From Callipepla californica brunnescens (Eukaryota; Chordata; Aves; Galliformes; Odontophoridae): 64,000 nt of DNA. The translations under genes and the position numbers were made by a program. Location of the stretch: positions 11,969,773 through 12,033,772 of the forward strand of contig JALIRH010000007.1 of the NCBI GenBank assembly GCA_023055505.1. The letters run 5' to 3'. This document shows positions 1-13,700 of the stretch, piece after piece (within the stretch, counting starts at the first letter, position 1; each line of letters begins with the position of its first letter). The notes below the pieces were generated by a model, which searched no databases, was not told where the DNA came from, and was given only the letters and a program-made list of their open reading frames with translations.

Positions 1-147
1 ATTCTTCCCCACATCACTAATGTTCTCCAGAGCCATGATACATGAACTGTAGCTGATTCATGCAGTGATTTGAAAGATTATGTCATTCACAACTATATAT
101 AGTAAAATGTTGATAATGCAGACAGACCGAATTCTCTGAGAACAGAA

Positions 148-162
148 AGTTTGGGAACCACT
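148..162 (-). mobile_element. Possible hAT-type terminal repeat remnant
   Basis: AGTTTGGGAACCACT is the exact complement of the 15-base core at 25057-25071. It stands alone at the window edge, so the rest of an element could lie outside or be decayed. Confidence 0.25.
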
Positions 163-3100
163 TCTTAGGATGTAAAACTCCAAGGCCTAAAAAAAACACC
201 TTCGCTGTAAGATAAAAATATAAATAGATAGATTGTTAGCCCATAAGTTAGACTGCCTTAGAGAAGAGAACTGTTTGAGGTGACCTACAAAGATCAATTC
301 TAAATGAAATCTTTCTGTGGTTTGATCCTGCGAATGATTTTGTGAATGCATGCACTCTACCACAGAGCCTACCCAACACAGTGGAGCCAAAAGAACATGA
401 CTGCAAGCCAGGCGTGTTGGGTGCCAAAATATCTGCTGCAAACCTGTGGAAAATGAAACCCATTATACAATTTCACAGGTGCTTCCAGTCTATGACTTCC
501 ACTGAAACAAAACAAAACCAATAAGAAAACCACATAAATTATCCAGAGAGTTCCTGCTCTTGAGTGGCCACCATCACTTCAGTCCTATATGAGAGTCAAA
601 AAAGGGACCCTGCTCTCAATCCACAGAGTACCCCACTGAGAAAAAACATGAGCATTTACACACAGTTCCTTGTGGCTAAAAAATCTGGGGAACCAAACAT
701 AAAAGAACATATTCATATCTAGACCACTTACTGCAACTGCTTGTTATTATTATTTACTGAGAAGTATGAAAAGGAATGACTTGAAGCATATGTCTCTCAA
801 AATGTAGTAACTGGATATTTTGTTTTACTTCACAGTCATTCTCGAAGTTGCAGAATGGTATCTGTTATCTGTGTTTGCATGTCATGTTTTCAAGCTTCAC
901 CTCAGTATGTTTCTGTATGAATGTTGTAACCAACCATTAGATAAATGGGACCTGGTCAAGTTTCTAGCAAAAAAAAAAGAAAAATCATTTTTTACACAAG
1001 TCATTTACCTGATGGCTAAAGATTGAAGCTCAGGAACCTCTGGGTCCCTGTTAGCTCTGCCTCACACAGAGCGTGCAGATCCATGACATGGTTGAAGTCT
1101 GTGATTATGGGTTTTTGCACGAGAGCTCTGTTGGCTCTTGACTATTGTAACTTGAGCATCTCAACGTGACTGCCATTTATTCTTCTGTTAAATGCTAAAA
1201 TGTTTCATCTGTTATGTTTGAACATATATGTAACTTTACAGTCCTTCTTTCTTCTTTGTCTTTTTTTTTTTTTAATGTTTAACTCCTGTTCTTTAATTGG
1301 TTCAAATAAACATCTTTCCCACAGGTCTCATCAGATTGTTATTTACTCCGTATGTAGTTCTCAATTAGCACATTTCTAAAATTAAAAACAAAAGAAGTAA
1401 TGTCTGAACTGATTGTAATCTCAATCTGAACTGGCAATCATCTCAAATGTAATTATTCAAATCTGCTGTTCATATCCCACTGCTCTGGTACAAGGCTCTC
1501 CTTGTTAGACAGGCACTTATAGATAATATTGTGTTCTCACAAACCAGTAACAGGAAATATCAAACTTTTTTGTTTGTTTGTTTGTTTGCTTATTTTCTGC
1601 TGCTTTCAGCTGATCCCTAGGGCTTCTCTCTTTCATGGTAGCATAGATATTTTTCTTTTTATTAAACTTTCATTGTTTTCAGTGATAGGAATGCTGACAT
1701 TACTATTATTTTGTTGTTGTTGTTGCTCTCCAAGACTAGAATGCACATCTAGGCTTCAATGATACTGTATTTATCTGTTGAAATATGTTTTTTGTCTTTA
1801 GAAAAAGTGATGCTATATTTGAACTAGAAAACAGGGACCTTTCAGTGTAATTTCTAGATGTCATTCAGTAGCCTGCAATCACTCTCCCTGAAATTAATAT
1901 CTACATCTGCATACTAGTCCACTATCCATTGCCTAAAGAGTGGGACTCAGAAATCAAGTTCTGGCAGGGGGTTAAAGAAGGCATGTTGCTGTGGACATTG
2001 GTAGCCGTCACTTCATAGATCCTGACACTGTAGTCGCCACCAACCCTCTTGTATCCAAAGGGTATTGAGAATACCAGCTGTTTTTGCTCCTGTCTCTATT
2101 AAAGTCATATAGAATGGATTGTTTGTTTAAACAGAACAGTGAGGGAGAATAAAGATATGCAGGTTCTCAAAGAAAGAAAAATACTCAGTAAAGTGTGCAG
2201 TTTTTGGCCCTTTATTTAGTCATCTGCCACTCAGGGAAGGCAAGGTTGTTAAGTAGTGTCAAGGGATTCGTTTTCAGTGGGATTTCTTTTGTCTTTGTGG
2301 TTCTTCAACTTGCACTGACATTCCATCACTGTCAGTAGGGTGAGATATATAAGACTGCCTGGCAGTAATCTCTCTTAGATGAAAGACCCCATGGTAACTT
2401 TTAAAATGTCAGTGTTGTTAGTCCATGTCTCAGTGGATGATAACATTGCAAGTAATGTCAAAAGTGATTGCCACAACCCTTCCTCACCACTAAGGGCAAG
2501 TCTGGTGTGGTTTCCTTCCATTGGACTGTTCTTCGCACACCAAAGGTGGGAGGGAGAGGGGGTTCTGCAGACAGAGCACAGAAATGTGTTCCTGGTGAAG
2601 AAAATAGAGAGCAAGAAAAGAATTTAGCCTGAATCACTGCTCATTTCCTGGCCGACTCCTGGGGCAATGCTCACACATGCTGCCCTTTATTTAAGGGAGA
2701 CTTCAGCAATACGTGTTAGCCCAGTACTCAGAATGCTAAGATCACAGCCAAAAGTAGTATGAGATAATAACAGGTATCGCACACAGCTTGTGGTTTCATA
2801 GTATCCAAACTCTGCCAGACTAGTTGGATTATGGGCAGTTTTAAGTTAATAAAACCAATTTGTTTAAAAAGAAATTATCCATTTGGCTCTTGTTGATCAT
2901 CCAGTTGGTCTTATTTTTCCAAGAGGCAGAATACATCTGCATCCAATTAGTATATTAGTAGAAGTGCCTCTGCACTGCTGCATTACAGTTCCTGTGCATG
3001 AATTGGAAAAAATATGCAGGATATAAACTTTTCTCTCATCCCGTTGCAAATCAGGAGAGGCTTTAATGGAGCCACAGAACCCAGGGGGTGAAGGGAGAAG

Positions 3101-4961
3101 GGAAAGAGTGAGGCGGTAAATATCATCGGTATTAAATGTAGTTCCTTGAGCTCAATGAGTGTTTTTTATGTTAAAGGTAAATCCTACATTTTGTTTCTGG
3201 CATGTCAAAGTAGAAAGAAAATCTCTGTTTATTTTAGCAGAAATTTAAGTTTCTCATGATTGTAAATAGAGCACCATTATTACAAAGCACAATCCATTAG
3301 GAGCTCTGTGCTTGCATCTGTCTTCTCTTAGTTCTCCCCAATCAGAGGGTAATCAGTGACATACAAGTATCAATTAAAGTTATAATTAATACAATTCAAC
3401 CAATATAATATGCTACTTTGCAGTATTCTGTTAGTTGGTATTTAACCCTCATATTTATTGTATATGTCCTCTCTCTCATTCCAAATGCCATAGCCCGCCT
3501 GTGAGCAGTCATTGTGGCTGTTCAGGGTTGAAGATGACAAAGATCTAATGAAAGCAGCCTCCTTCAGAATGTGGCATAGAGAGATTACATCTTTAAGAGG
3601 CTCAAATTGAGATTTGTTTTGGGCAAAGGATCATGCTGCTCAGTTCAAATGTTGAATAAAGCATCTATCAGACTTCTTCACTCTCAGTGGTTGCAGAAGG
3701 GCACGTTTTATCTGAAGTAAAAAACACCGGGCAGATGCCCTGGATGTCTGAGACCTCAAGAATTGTGGAGGTCAAGACAGTTAAATAGTATGACACTCTT
3801 ACTGTGTAGTCTGGATGTGTATATAAAAGTACCATGAGGTCATGCTGTTTCTGACAAGAGCCAGTGTTGCACTCTGGGAGCAGATCAGATGCTTACACAT
3901 AAGTGTTTTGTGCCATTTTAAATACTGCATGGTATCCAGGAGAGGTCATTAAACATTGGAACAGTCCCTTGTTATTTTTACTGTGTATCATTTAGATTTG
4001 ATAAAGAATGATGCTGCTGGTATGGTTACTACCACAGCACAGCTAGGTCATATGCTGTGGGCTAAAAGTGACTGTCATGCTTAACATACTCCACGATGCT
4101 CATTCAGATGTTATTGCTGTTACCAGAAAAAAATTACTTTCATGAACCCCAGAAAGGAGGAGTGTAAGAGCATCTTACCCCAGCTGATGAACCCCAGAAA
4201 GAACAGATTTACCAAGAGAAATAGCAGCACAAAGCAGCAGAAATAAATAACAAGTACTTTTGGATGGAGACAAATCTGAAGATGGTGATCTTCTATTGAC
4301 TACAGACAGGGTAACAAGAACAGATTTAGGCAAAAAAATAAACTTCTAGGTAGATGACGATATGCTGGAATGCTCCCACCAAATGAGCATCACCATGCTT
4401 TAAATAAGAAATACTGGAGATGCAGCAGTGTTTTAGGATCATTTCTTCCCTTGCTGACTTAAAAAGAAGATGATGTCAGTGCTATAGCTTTAACAAAGTC
4501 TGGCACAAGGTGGTTGAAGCAGCTGTGTTTTGCAGAAGCTCATGTTTTCCAGGGCTGAACATCTGCAAAGCCATTGCTGAAGGATGCAGATCTCTCTTAG
4601 GAAGTTCGCTCCTGATTGGTTATTGACAAAGAGTACATTAAAGAGAAATTAAACTGAAATTTTGATATGTTTGAAATGTTTGAAATTTAAAGCCAACTGT
4701 TACCCTTTCTTTACTTCTTTTTCATAACTGACTTTGATGGACAAGGATGTTTAAAATCTTTTAGAGTTACTTTATTTTTATTCTTTTAGTCTCCACACAT
4801 GTTCCCATGGAAGAAGGGCCCAAAATTAGAACAAGTCTTCCTGTTCTGTGCATGCTACTTGACATGAACTAAATTGTGCAAAGTAGCTTATGTTTAATTT
4901 CATAATAAAATTGTGTTAAGTATTCAGTCATGCATGCCAGAGCCTATTAAATGTAGTGGTT
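163..4961. other. Gene-free unique DNA
   Basis: A+T-rich sequence with short open frames only, none resembling a known protein or supported by splice context. It contains a small direct repeat of ATGAACCCCAGAAAG (about 4143 and 4187). I recognise no transposon apart from the possible hAT end at its left edge. Confidence 0.6.
2830..3010. promoter_or_regulatory. Candidate conserved non-coding element
   Basis: Unique sequence with CCAATTAG, TTAATAAAACC, TGATCATCC and CATCTG motifs clustered in about 180 bases and without low-complexity DNA. Enhancer identity is a guess from motif density. Confidence 0.2.
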
Positions 4962-5555
4962 TAGAATCATAGAGTCATTTTAGTTGAAAGATACCCTAAA
5001 AGGCTGTCTAGACCAAATCCTCTGCAATGAACAGAAATGCTACAGCTAGATCAGATTGCTCGGAGCCCCATCCAGCCTGACCTTGAGTTGTCTCCAGGGA
5101 GGGGGCATCAACCGCCTATCTGGGAAACCTGTGCCAGTGCCTCACCACCATTATTGTAACAAACTTTCCTTACATCCAGTCCAAATCTGTGCTCTTTTAG
5201 TTTGAAATAATTTCCCCTTCTATCACAACAGACTCTGATAATGAGCCTGTCCCCTTCTTATTTACAGACCCTTTTAGATACTGGAAGGCCACTCAGGTCT
5301 CCCTGGACGCTTCTCCTTTCCAGGCTAAACAGCCCCAGCTCCCTCAGCCTGTCCTTGTAGGAGAGGTGTTTCATCCCTTGGGTCATTTCTGTGGCCCCCC
5401 TCTAATGGCAATCCAACAGGTCCATGTTTCTCTTGTACTAATAACTCCACATCTGGACACAGTACTCCAGGTGAGATCTCACCAGTGCAGAGTAGAGGGG
5501 CAGGATTACCTCCCTCAGCCTTCCCACGTTTCTTTGGATACAGCAGTTGCAGCAA
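4962..5555 (-). mobile_element. CR1 LINE 3' fragment
   Basis: The plus strand begins AGAATCATAGAGTCA, the complement of the CR1 3' tail. It continues with the characteristic 3' region (CTCCAGGGAGGGGGCATC, GCCTCACCACC, CTCAGCCTGTCCTTGTAGGA, ACACAGTACTCCAGGTGAG). About 590 bases remain and the 5' part is truncated. Minus-strand translation shows C-terminal ORF2 pieces without a continuous frame. Confidence 0.9.
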
Positions 5556-6313
5556 GTTTGTTTCTTCCTAAATTAAGACAGTGTAGGAAGACTGAATATA
5601 ATGAAAGTAAACTAGTACTTGTGACCCACTGTAGGCATTTCCACAGTAATCCATCTAGCATATGCCCCAGTGTTCATCTAATGAATTCTAAACTTGCAGA
5701 TACCCATTAAGTAAGATGAAAAGAACACTGAAAATGAAAAGCCAGTGAAGGAACATTTCAACTGCTAATTAAAAATAGCACCTGCCTCAATCAGCAGCTA
5801 TTCATTCATTTATTTATTTATATAATTAATTATTTAGATGGGACAAATAGATGGAGAAAAAAACAAAAGGAGAAATTTACCAGGACTGAAATGCAGTTTT
5901 TCACTCAGTTGTTACTGGAAGAGAATGAGTATTTGGCACATGCATCTCAGTTGTGCCTATACACATCTTGCCCAGAGTGTACAATGTACTGGGGAGGGAG
6001 AATGATAAGATGGCAGTGAGCCACAGCACAGAACAGCACCAGGTGTTGTTGCAACATTATACATCCTCCTCCAAAGATAAGTGCTTTCTCCAGTCCTAGG
6101 AAGGGTCAAATAGCTGCCAGAAGGCCTGACTAATCTGTTTTGGGGACAAGAGCCTTGGTAGGGTGGTAGTACCTTCTCTACCCATTCAGAAAAGGACAAA
6201 TTTTATTAGGCAGTACTAAGGTTGCTGGAAGGTCCTCTGCACTATTGAGATTTCAGCTGTAAGCTTTCCTTCAAGGAATGATGAAAAAGGCAATTTTCTA
6301 AAGTTTAGTATGC

Positions 6314-6374
6314 TTTTTATTTTATTTTATTTTATTTTATTTTATTTTATTTTATTTTATTTTATTTTATTTAT
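6314..6374. repeat. (TTTTA)n microsatellite
   Basis: About eleven units of TTTTA, nearly perfect, followed by a T-rich stretch. Confidence 0.95.
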
Positions 6375-7450
6375 TAGTATTTTTTTTTTGTTAAGTTTTT
6401 CAGCAGTCTCTAGAAGATGTGGGATAAAAAGAATGCAAACATCTTTGGTATCTCTCTGTCCATTTCTGCCTCACTTTCCAGCAACTAAAGTAGAAATAAA
6501 AGTGCAGAAGTACTGTTAGTTCACATCTGCAGCCTTGTAGTACATGAGTGGGATGCTTCCATCAAATTCCATGATTATCTCCTGAATCTAGAGAAAATCA
6601 GTCCTGGTTTTATTAATAAGATGCACATTACAAAAATAAATAGATAAATAAATAGGAAATTAACTGTCTGAATTTTATTTTATTCTACAAAACTTTATTA
6701 TACTGTCTTCCTTCATAATCACAGGAGACTGCATTGCATTTTTAAAGTCTGTCTGACAGGACTTTAATAGAAAAAATGTTGTTTGTACTTCTACATTTAA
6801 AATTTAATATCATAAAATTATGCCATATTTTTTTCTGTTCAATCCTACCTATCTTCAGAGGAATCTGTCTAATGAGAAAGAATGTTTTTAATTAGTTCTA
6901 ATAGTGCTTGGAATGTGTGCATAGTTTTATTAATAGTATATGAAGATGGTATTGAAATTCCCTGGGCACAAAAGTAAAATTAGTAGGTACAAACCAGAGG
7001 TTAAAAATAAGTAAAAAATGCCTATGTAGAGTACCTTTTTGTTTTCTACTAGCATCAGTAATTCTTCAAGTATGAATGCTTTCCTATTAGTTGAACCACC
7101 TGAAAAATGCATGAAATTAAAGAGCAAGCTAACATATTGATTTTTTTTCCCAGTGGTCCTCTGAGGGAAAAAAATGTTATGATAACCCAACGTTGACCAA
7201 AACACATACCCTTACTTGAAAAAAAAAAAAAGAAAAAAAAAAGTCAAATGCAGGCTTTCACAATGTGTAAGAAAGGAAGGTCTATTTGACCTGGTCAAAT
7301 GCCTTCTAGATATCTAAGAAGCAGATCAGTGAATTTAACTACATCAATGTGGACAAGTGGAGTTCATTATATTTTGCTTTCATCACTATCAAGAAAGTTT
7401 CACCCTTTAATAAAAACACTGTGATCTCATTTTATTATTTCCAGGAGCTA

Positions 7451-7492
7451 CTCTTTTTTTTTTTTTTTTTTTTCTTTTTTCTTTTTTTTTTC
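7451..7492. repeat. T-rich low-complexity tract
   Basis: T runs interrupted by single C bases, ending in TTTCAG. This could be mistaken for a splice acceptor or an encoded poly-Phe peptide; no gene context supports either. Confidence 0.85.
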
Positions 7493-10400
7493 AGTAGTGA
7501 GAGAGAGATTTTTTTTTCCCGTGGCCAAATTTAGGGATAGAATTCAAAATCTGCTTTGAAGTGAAAATTTTGGCTAGCAAGCCTAACTACATAAAATGTT
7601 TATAATGTTCATAATTTCTGGGTTGCCTGACTGTTCTCTAGAAGAAAATAATCATTATTTGACTGTTTTATTTCTGCCTACAGATGCACTGAACACTGGA
7701 GGGTTATTACAATCTGAAGAAAAGATCCTTAAGAAGTACACTCCATGTAACATGAGTTGAGGGCTATTATCATTTTTAATCATGCAGGATATTGTTCAAA
7801 ATCTGGAACTTGATGATAAGTAAGTTCTTAAAAATTACAAAGAAACTTACAAAAATGAAAGATCACAATTTTCTTCCTTGATGACTTCTGTATCTGATGT
7901 TAGATCATTCTCATGTATCATCCATACCATTCTTCTCTTTAGCAGAGTGACCACAGTAAGTGTGGTTTTTGTTTTTATTATTGTTGCTGTTATTATCAAC
8001 AAGGATTTATAATCCTAGACGCCTCAACAAGTGCAAGCAGCAGGAGAATTTACAATTACTTACATGCCTTGAATTCACTATAGTGCGGCACAAAACAGAG
8101 CTGAAATTTTCACTAAATTTTCACTAACAGTCTAGCATTTACAGATTTTTTTTTCCAGTAATTAAAAGATGTCGCTGAAAATTGCCATTGCTATAAGTAA
8201 GGGCTGAGCATCTTAGATGAGTCTTTTAAACACTATGCCTGGGGAAGCCAGTCCCATCTTTTTATGCCAGTGCTGTGTATGGGATAGGGTTGCCCACTTA
8301 CAGGAACTGTGAAACCAAACAGAAACCAGAACATTTCACTGTCGCTCAGCATCACTCAGGAGTTTCATGGTTTGATTTTAATGATAGGATGGTTACAGTT
8401 ATAAAAATCCCAAGAGAAGGCTAAATCTGTTTGTCCAGCTTCTTGACTATTACACAGTGCCCCATCTGGGAAAGTGGACAGCTTAGTACTGATGGCTTTC
8501 CTTTTCTCAGGGAAAGTTTCTCTTTGCATACTTTGTATTGATTTTTCCTCCTGTAGTCCCAAGAGAGGATGTTACTTCAGTGCTTATACATTTGTACCGA
8601 TTTCGTACTATTCTATTGAAAAATAGCTGCCATTTCCCATATCAGTAGTTAAACACCAGTTCCTCATTCAAACTACCCAGTGCTTTCTGATTTGCTGTTA
8701 TCAGCTATTGTTGATTTCCTTTTGGTTTCGTAGGAAGCCCTTGCTTCTTTAGCTGCTACACGTCAGCATTAGGATCTGATCCTTCCAAATTTAGGAAGTT
8801 TAGTGATGGATTTGGGAGAGTGCTTGCGTCCTCACCTAACTTTATGCTCATTAGTTCTAAGAACTCAAGTGCTTTGGAATAGACATACACTGAATAAACG
8901 CAGTACAATGTTGTCGACTTCAGGAGCTCAGTATGATGTACTAACTAAAAGAGACCTCAAACAGTGTCAGATTTCTGTTCTGGATTTTGGACAGGATGTG
9001 ACATCTCTGTTTCCCTTATCTTTTAATAAGAGTTAATACAATATATAAATATTTATATGATGTGTACATTACTTAGATTTGTAATTAAATCAATAATGTA
9101 TTGAATTAGCACTTTGTTTTATTGAGCAGAAGGAAATCTGATTAAAAGTATTTATCTTTGAGACTAAAATGTTAGTGTGAGTTGCTTCTTACATTTTTTG
9201 TTTATTGTCTATTTTTGGTAAAACGTAGTAGTTCCATACGAAACTTAGGATTATCTGCAGATGATAAATAATATTATAGTTACAGATAATAATTAAAACT
9301 GACATTTTGCTGTTCAAGCTGGCAGCAGAAATTTGAACTGTAGTTATTATCACTGAGGAATTTAGCAGCAAGGAATGGATACGTCCACTTGTAAATACTT
9401 GAGGCCATCAAATACTTTAGTCAATCTTGAATCACATACCAAATCTTGAAACATTATCATCTTTTCACATTACAGTCAAAGTCACAATTGAAGCTGATAT
9501 CATTCTACTTGAGAAAGAGATGAAAAATGATTCATTTAGTTTTATTTAGAGAGGTCTACTTTTCAGGAATCTATTTAAAAGAGAAGTGGACATCTGAAAT
9601 ATGGCCTTCTACACCCTTGTTGCTGTAGTTACTGTAGATTGAATTACAGCTCCAATCTAATCAAAACACTCATAGCATCCATGGTACTGTGATACCTGTT
9701 GTAATTCTAGCACTGAACAAAGTAATTGTGGAATTATTGGATTTTTGGTAGGAATATTAAAAATAAATCTGTTCTTTCACATGTGACCATGATATTAAAT
9801 AATGAATGTGTGTAAAAGTGTCTAACCATAATATCAGTGTGCTATATGCAAGGGATAGGAAAGTAATTCTAGGTATAAAGTGTTTTTCAACAAATTCTGA
9901 ATTTGAAAGGCAGCAGAAGTGAGGACACGACTCCAATCCAGAAGGAGAAGTAGAGAACATTTCTGCTTATGACCACAAGTGTTGTAAAGGTGGAGAAAAC
10001 AGCACTGTGTAGCACAGGAGGTACACACTTGGCTCTGATTCTTGTAAGAAAAAAAGCATTAAGACAGTGTCAACAGAAGGAAGAAAATGAACTCCCTTTA
10101 TTATTTTGGATGTTGATGTTGGGTCACTCTCCCACATTGTGTACTGTGTTATTTTCTTCCTCTTTGATCTTGATTCAGCTTCTATTAAAGATAACATAAA
10201 CCAATGAGAACTGGATCAGGCTCTGGTGGATAGCAGGATGTTATTAGCACTAAATTTCCTCCTTCATTTGCAGCTCTCGTCATTTGTACACTGAATGCTT
10301 CCACGTTGCTTTGTAATTTGAGGGTTCCCGTCTGTTAATTTGTTCCCCAGATGCTGTTTCAGGATGTTATTGCTGTTGCATGAAGTCTGTCATTTTAGAG

Positions 10401-10716
10401 ATGCTCAGACTTCATTCTGGCATCTGAGGAGCTGGAAGAGCCTCTGGACGACGTGGAGGTTCACAAACAGAGAGAGCCTGAGGGCAGAGAGTGTGGTTTA
10501 TGGGCAAGCTGGAGGCAGTCAAAGGATGTGGTTTTGTGGATGAAAAAAAAAGCTGGATGAGGAGATGGTCCTTCACAAATAGCTCTGTCAAAACACAGAG
10601 CCATGGCTATTGATAGTACTCTAATTTTGATACTGTCACAAACTTAGATATAGCAGTGCTAGTTTTGTATCAGAGGAAGTGCTTAGTAAAAGAAGAAGCA
10701 GTGGTGGTATATGAAT

Positions 10717-10762
10717 CCTTTCACAAAACAATGTGAAAGGATTCCTTTCACAAAACAATGTG
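10717..10762. repeat. 27-bp tandem duplication with hairpin and paired SOX-type sites
   Basis: CCTTTCACAAAACAATGTG occurs at 10717-10735 and again at 10744-10762. In the first unit CCTTTCAC (10717-10724) is perfectly complementary to GTGAAAGG (10733-10740) around an 8-base loop. Each copy contains AACAATG, which fits the SOX consensus WWCAAWG. The structure is directly visible; any role is speculative. Confidence 0.8.
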
Positions 10763-13700
10763 GCCTAAATTATCTCTGAATTATCTCAGACTTCCTGGGA
10801 TCTCACTAAGCTTAGTTAAATCACTGTTTGAAAATTGTTTTGTGATAGAAGCATCAGGTAAAATGGATCCCATGAAACTAGAACATGACTTAAAAGATAA
10901 AAAGCTCGCAGATGTCTAAAATATGCTGCATCAAAAGCAAAGCTTGCTCTTTCAGCAATAGGATGACTTTTCTGAGCCTTGGATTGAGCAATAAACTTAA
11001 GTATTTCCCCCCTTTTTTATATGTTAAAGCGCCTGACTATCTTTAAAGTCTGTTTTAAAACTTCACTTTCAACAATAGAGTAATGTATTTTCTCTAGAGA
11101 AGACATGGCACTTAAAAAAAGAAATGAAAGCAGTTAAAAATAGACAGCATTTATAATTTCCACTCTTGGTCATTCACATTAAATTGTATGTATGTGTATC
11201 AGAATCAATTAAATGAAGGCATGCCTTCCTTCCAACACAGGAGAGAATTAGGTAATACATTAAAAGTAGATAACCTTGTTTGCCTCCTACTCAACCTTTC
11301 TTCATCATTCTTAATAGAAAACTTCTAGCTATTGATTAGTTCATTTTAAATGCTACTAAGGTAAATGCCAAGCTGCTTTGAACTGATGAAAGTATTGAAC
11401 AAAGAAGAATCATAGTAATTGTGGCATGTTGAGGAATGCAGATCACAGGAACTATATAAAAAAAAGTGCTGAATGTAACCTTTCCTTTTATGTAAAATCT
11501 TAGAGAGGAAAGAAAACTCGTGTTAGGGCGGTCAGATAAATTTAACTTAACTGAAGGCAGATCCCTCTCATCTCCTTCATTCTGCTCTTGTAGCAAGGAC
11601 TGCTACTCAGTTCTAAATCAATACATTTTCTCAGGCAACATGATTCCATCATAAATCATCATTTGCACAATGTGTTTCTGCTAATAAATCTACAGCTAGG
11701 AGGGATAAAAGGGAAACTGGTTAACAACAAACTGTGCTGTTAAACTGGGGCAGAAGCAGTATAGAACACAAGGTGATTATTGACACCTGTACCTACAATA
11801 TGCTCTTTATCTATGTCAACTGTTGTGAAATGAACTTTCTGCTGTAAATAGCAGAATGAACTTTCTGTCTGCAAAGTTCAAGCCAACACTGAAGACTGAA
11901 AATGCTGAACCCTAGCTGTTCATGAAAAGATGAAGTTTAGTGTATATAATTTCACTGCAAACCTGGCCAACTGCATCTCGAGCAGATTTTCAACAGCTTC
12001 TCATAGCAAGGCAAAATTTGACACAAATACATATTTTGTGGCTTGGATTTAAACCTAAGGAACTTATTACCCAATAGACTAAAAATTTCCTTTTAAACCT
12101 CAAGTGCATATTCAATATAATCAGTTATAAAGCTAAAAACACCAAGCTGGGTAAAATAAAGGTTAGGCTGATGATAATGTCAACTATTGATATTCCACAG
12201 AATCTGAAAGTTTAAGGGCTATACAGTTCTATCCTCAGCAGAAACAATGCTTTGAAATCTTGCTATGAACTGAAAAATTTCCCCACAACCCCAGAATTAG
12301 GAATCTGGGTTAAAATTTTTAGATCCTAATCTAGGAGGAAGCTTTCTAAACTAGAAGTGAGAATCATGTTCCAGTTTTTTAATGGCAGCTGAACTCCAAA
12401 ATTGCTGACAAATAGACATAGAAAGCTGTGCCATCGTGCAGCGTGCCTTGAAAGCCCAGAAAATGGGAAGTAGGTACAAGTGCTTACATTACACTACCTT
12501 TTCTTTTTCCTTTGAAAACCTGCTTTGTGGGCTTGTGTGTGTCGCAAACAACTTTGCTCCATGCCTCCTCTCCAAATTAAATTCCCCTTTTGGCAACTTC
12601 CTTCCCGTCTATTACCACCCTTACTTACACATTTTACTTCTTCCAGAAATGAAAGCGAATTTATATGTCAACCACATACTCCAAAACAGAAAACATAGCT
12701 TCTAAATGAATGGGTCAATTTTCCAAAAGGTTCAGCACCTTTCAAACCTCAATTAGTAGAGGCATTTCGTTTACATATCTGAATAAAGACTCAGGATATT
12801 GTGTTTTATTTAAATCTTGGTAAACGTTTTCTATCACAATCTTTTAGACTGTTCATTAAAAAGGAAGGTACATTATAAAGAGGATATTGCTTAAGAAAAG
12901 ACCAAATTCTGGCAAATTTACCCATGTAGGGAAATGGTGCTGCACAAGTAAACAGAATACATTCAGCTTTCCTCATTAAGATTTCTACAGCAGTCAGTGA
13001 GCAGAGCTCCTAGATTTGTTTGTGTTAATGTATCTATTCAACACATTTCTTTTTTTGTTGTTCTAACGTTAGGAAAATGTTCATACTTTTGTGCCTACTG
13101 TCACTGTGTCTGCCTGAAAAATCCCTGTGTGGAAGGCATTCCCTACAAGATTACATTCACCACAAACACTTTCTTTTTCCTTATTCAGAAACCGAAAAAC
13201 AGAAGTCCAGGCCTCAGCCAAATATTGTCTTCACTCGACGAATTTGTTAATCACCTCTCACATCTTGTTGATTCAGTGTCAATCAAAGGCAATACTGCTG
13301 CTCACATACTTGAGGCTGAATTGTAGCTTTAAGCATATGCATAAGTGCTTTTTTGGACAGACGCCAGGGCTTCTTGGGACTTTGCCATGTCAGGCCCCTG
13401 GTGAATACATTTTTCTCACGTGAGCTATAGATTTTCAGGCTCAGACTTGCATCTTTCAGCTCACTGACAGCTAAACGTCTCAGGGCATAGGTGAGAGGGG
13501 GCTCCGTACGCTGAGCACCCTTGACTTCATCTCATGCTCGGTGCTGTGACAGGACATACAGATATTTCAGTATTCAGAGGGCAATGAGATGAGAGAATCT
13601 ACCCCCAAAGGAATACAACTGGCTATGCTACTGCCAAGTATCTTACACGTGAAACAGAAAATGTATTTGAGCACCTGGAGGAAGAAGCTAAGCATGGAGA

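Noticed and set aside
12997..13423. Two overlapping open frames of about 100 codons
   Set aside because: The first starts at GTG, the frames overlap each other, and neither resembles a known protein.
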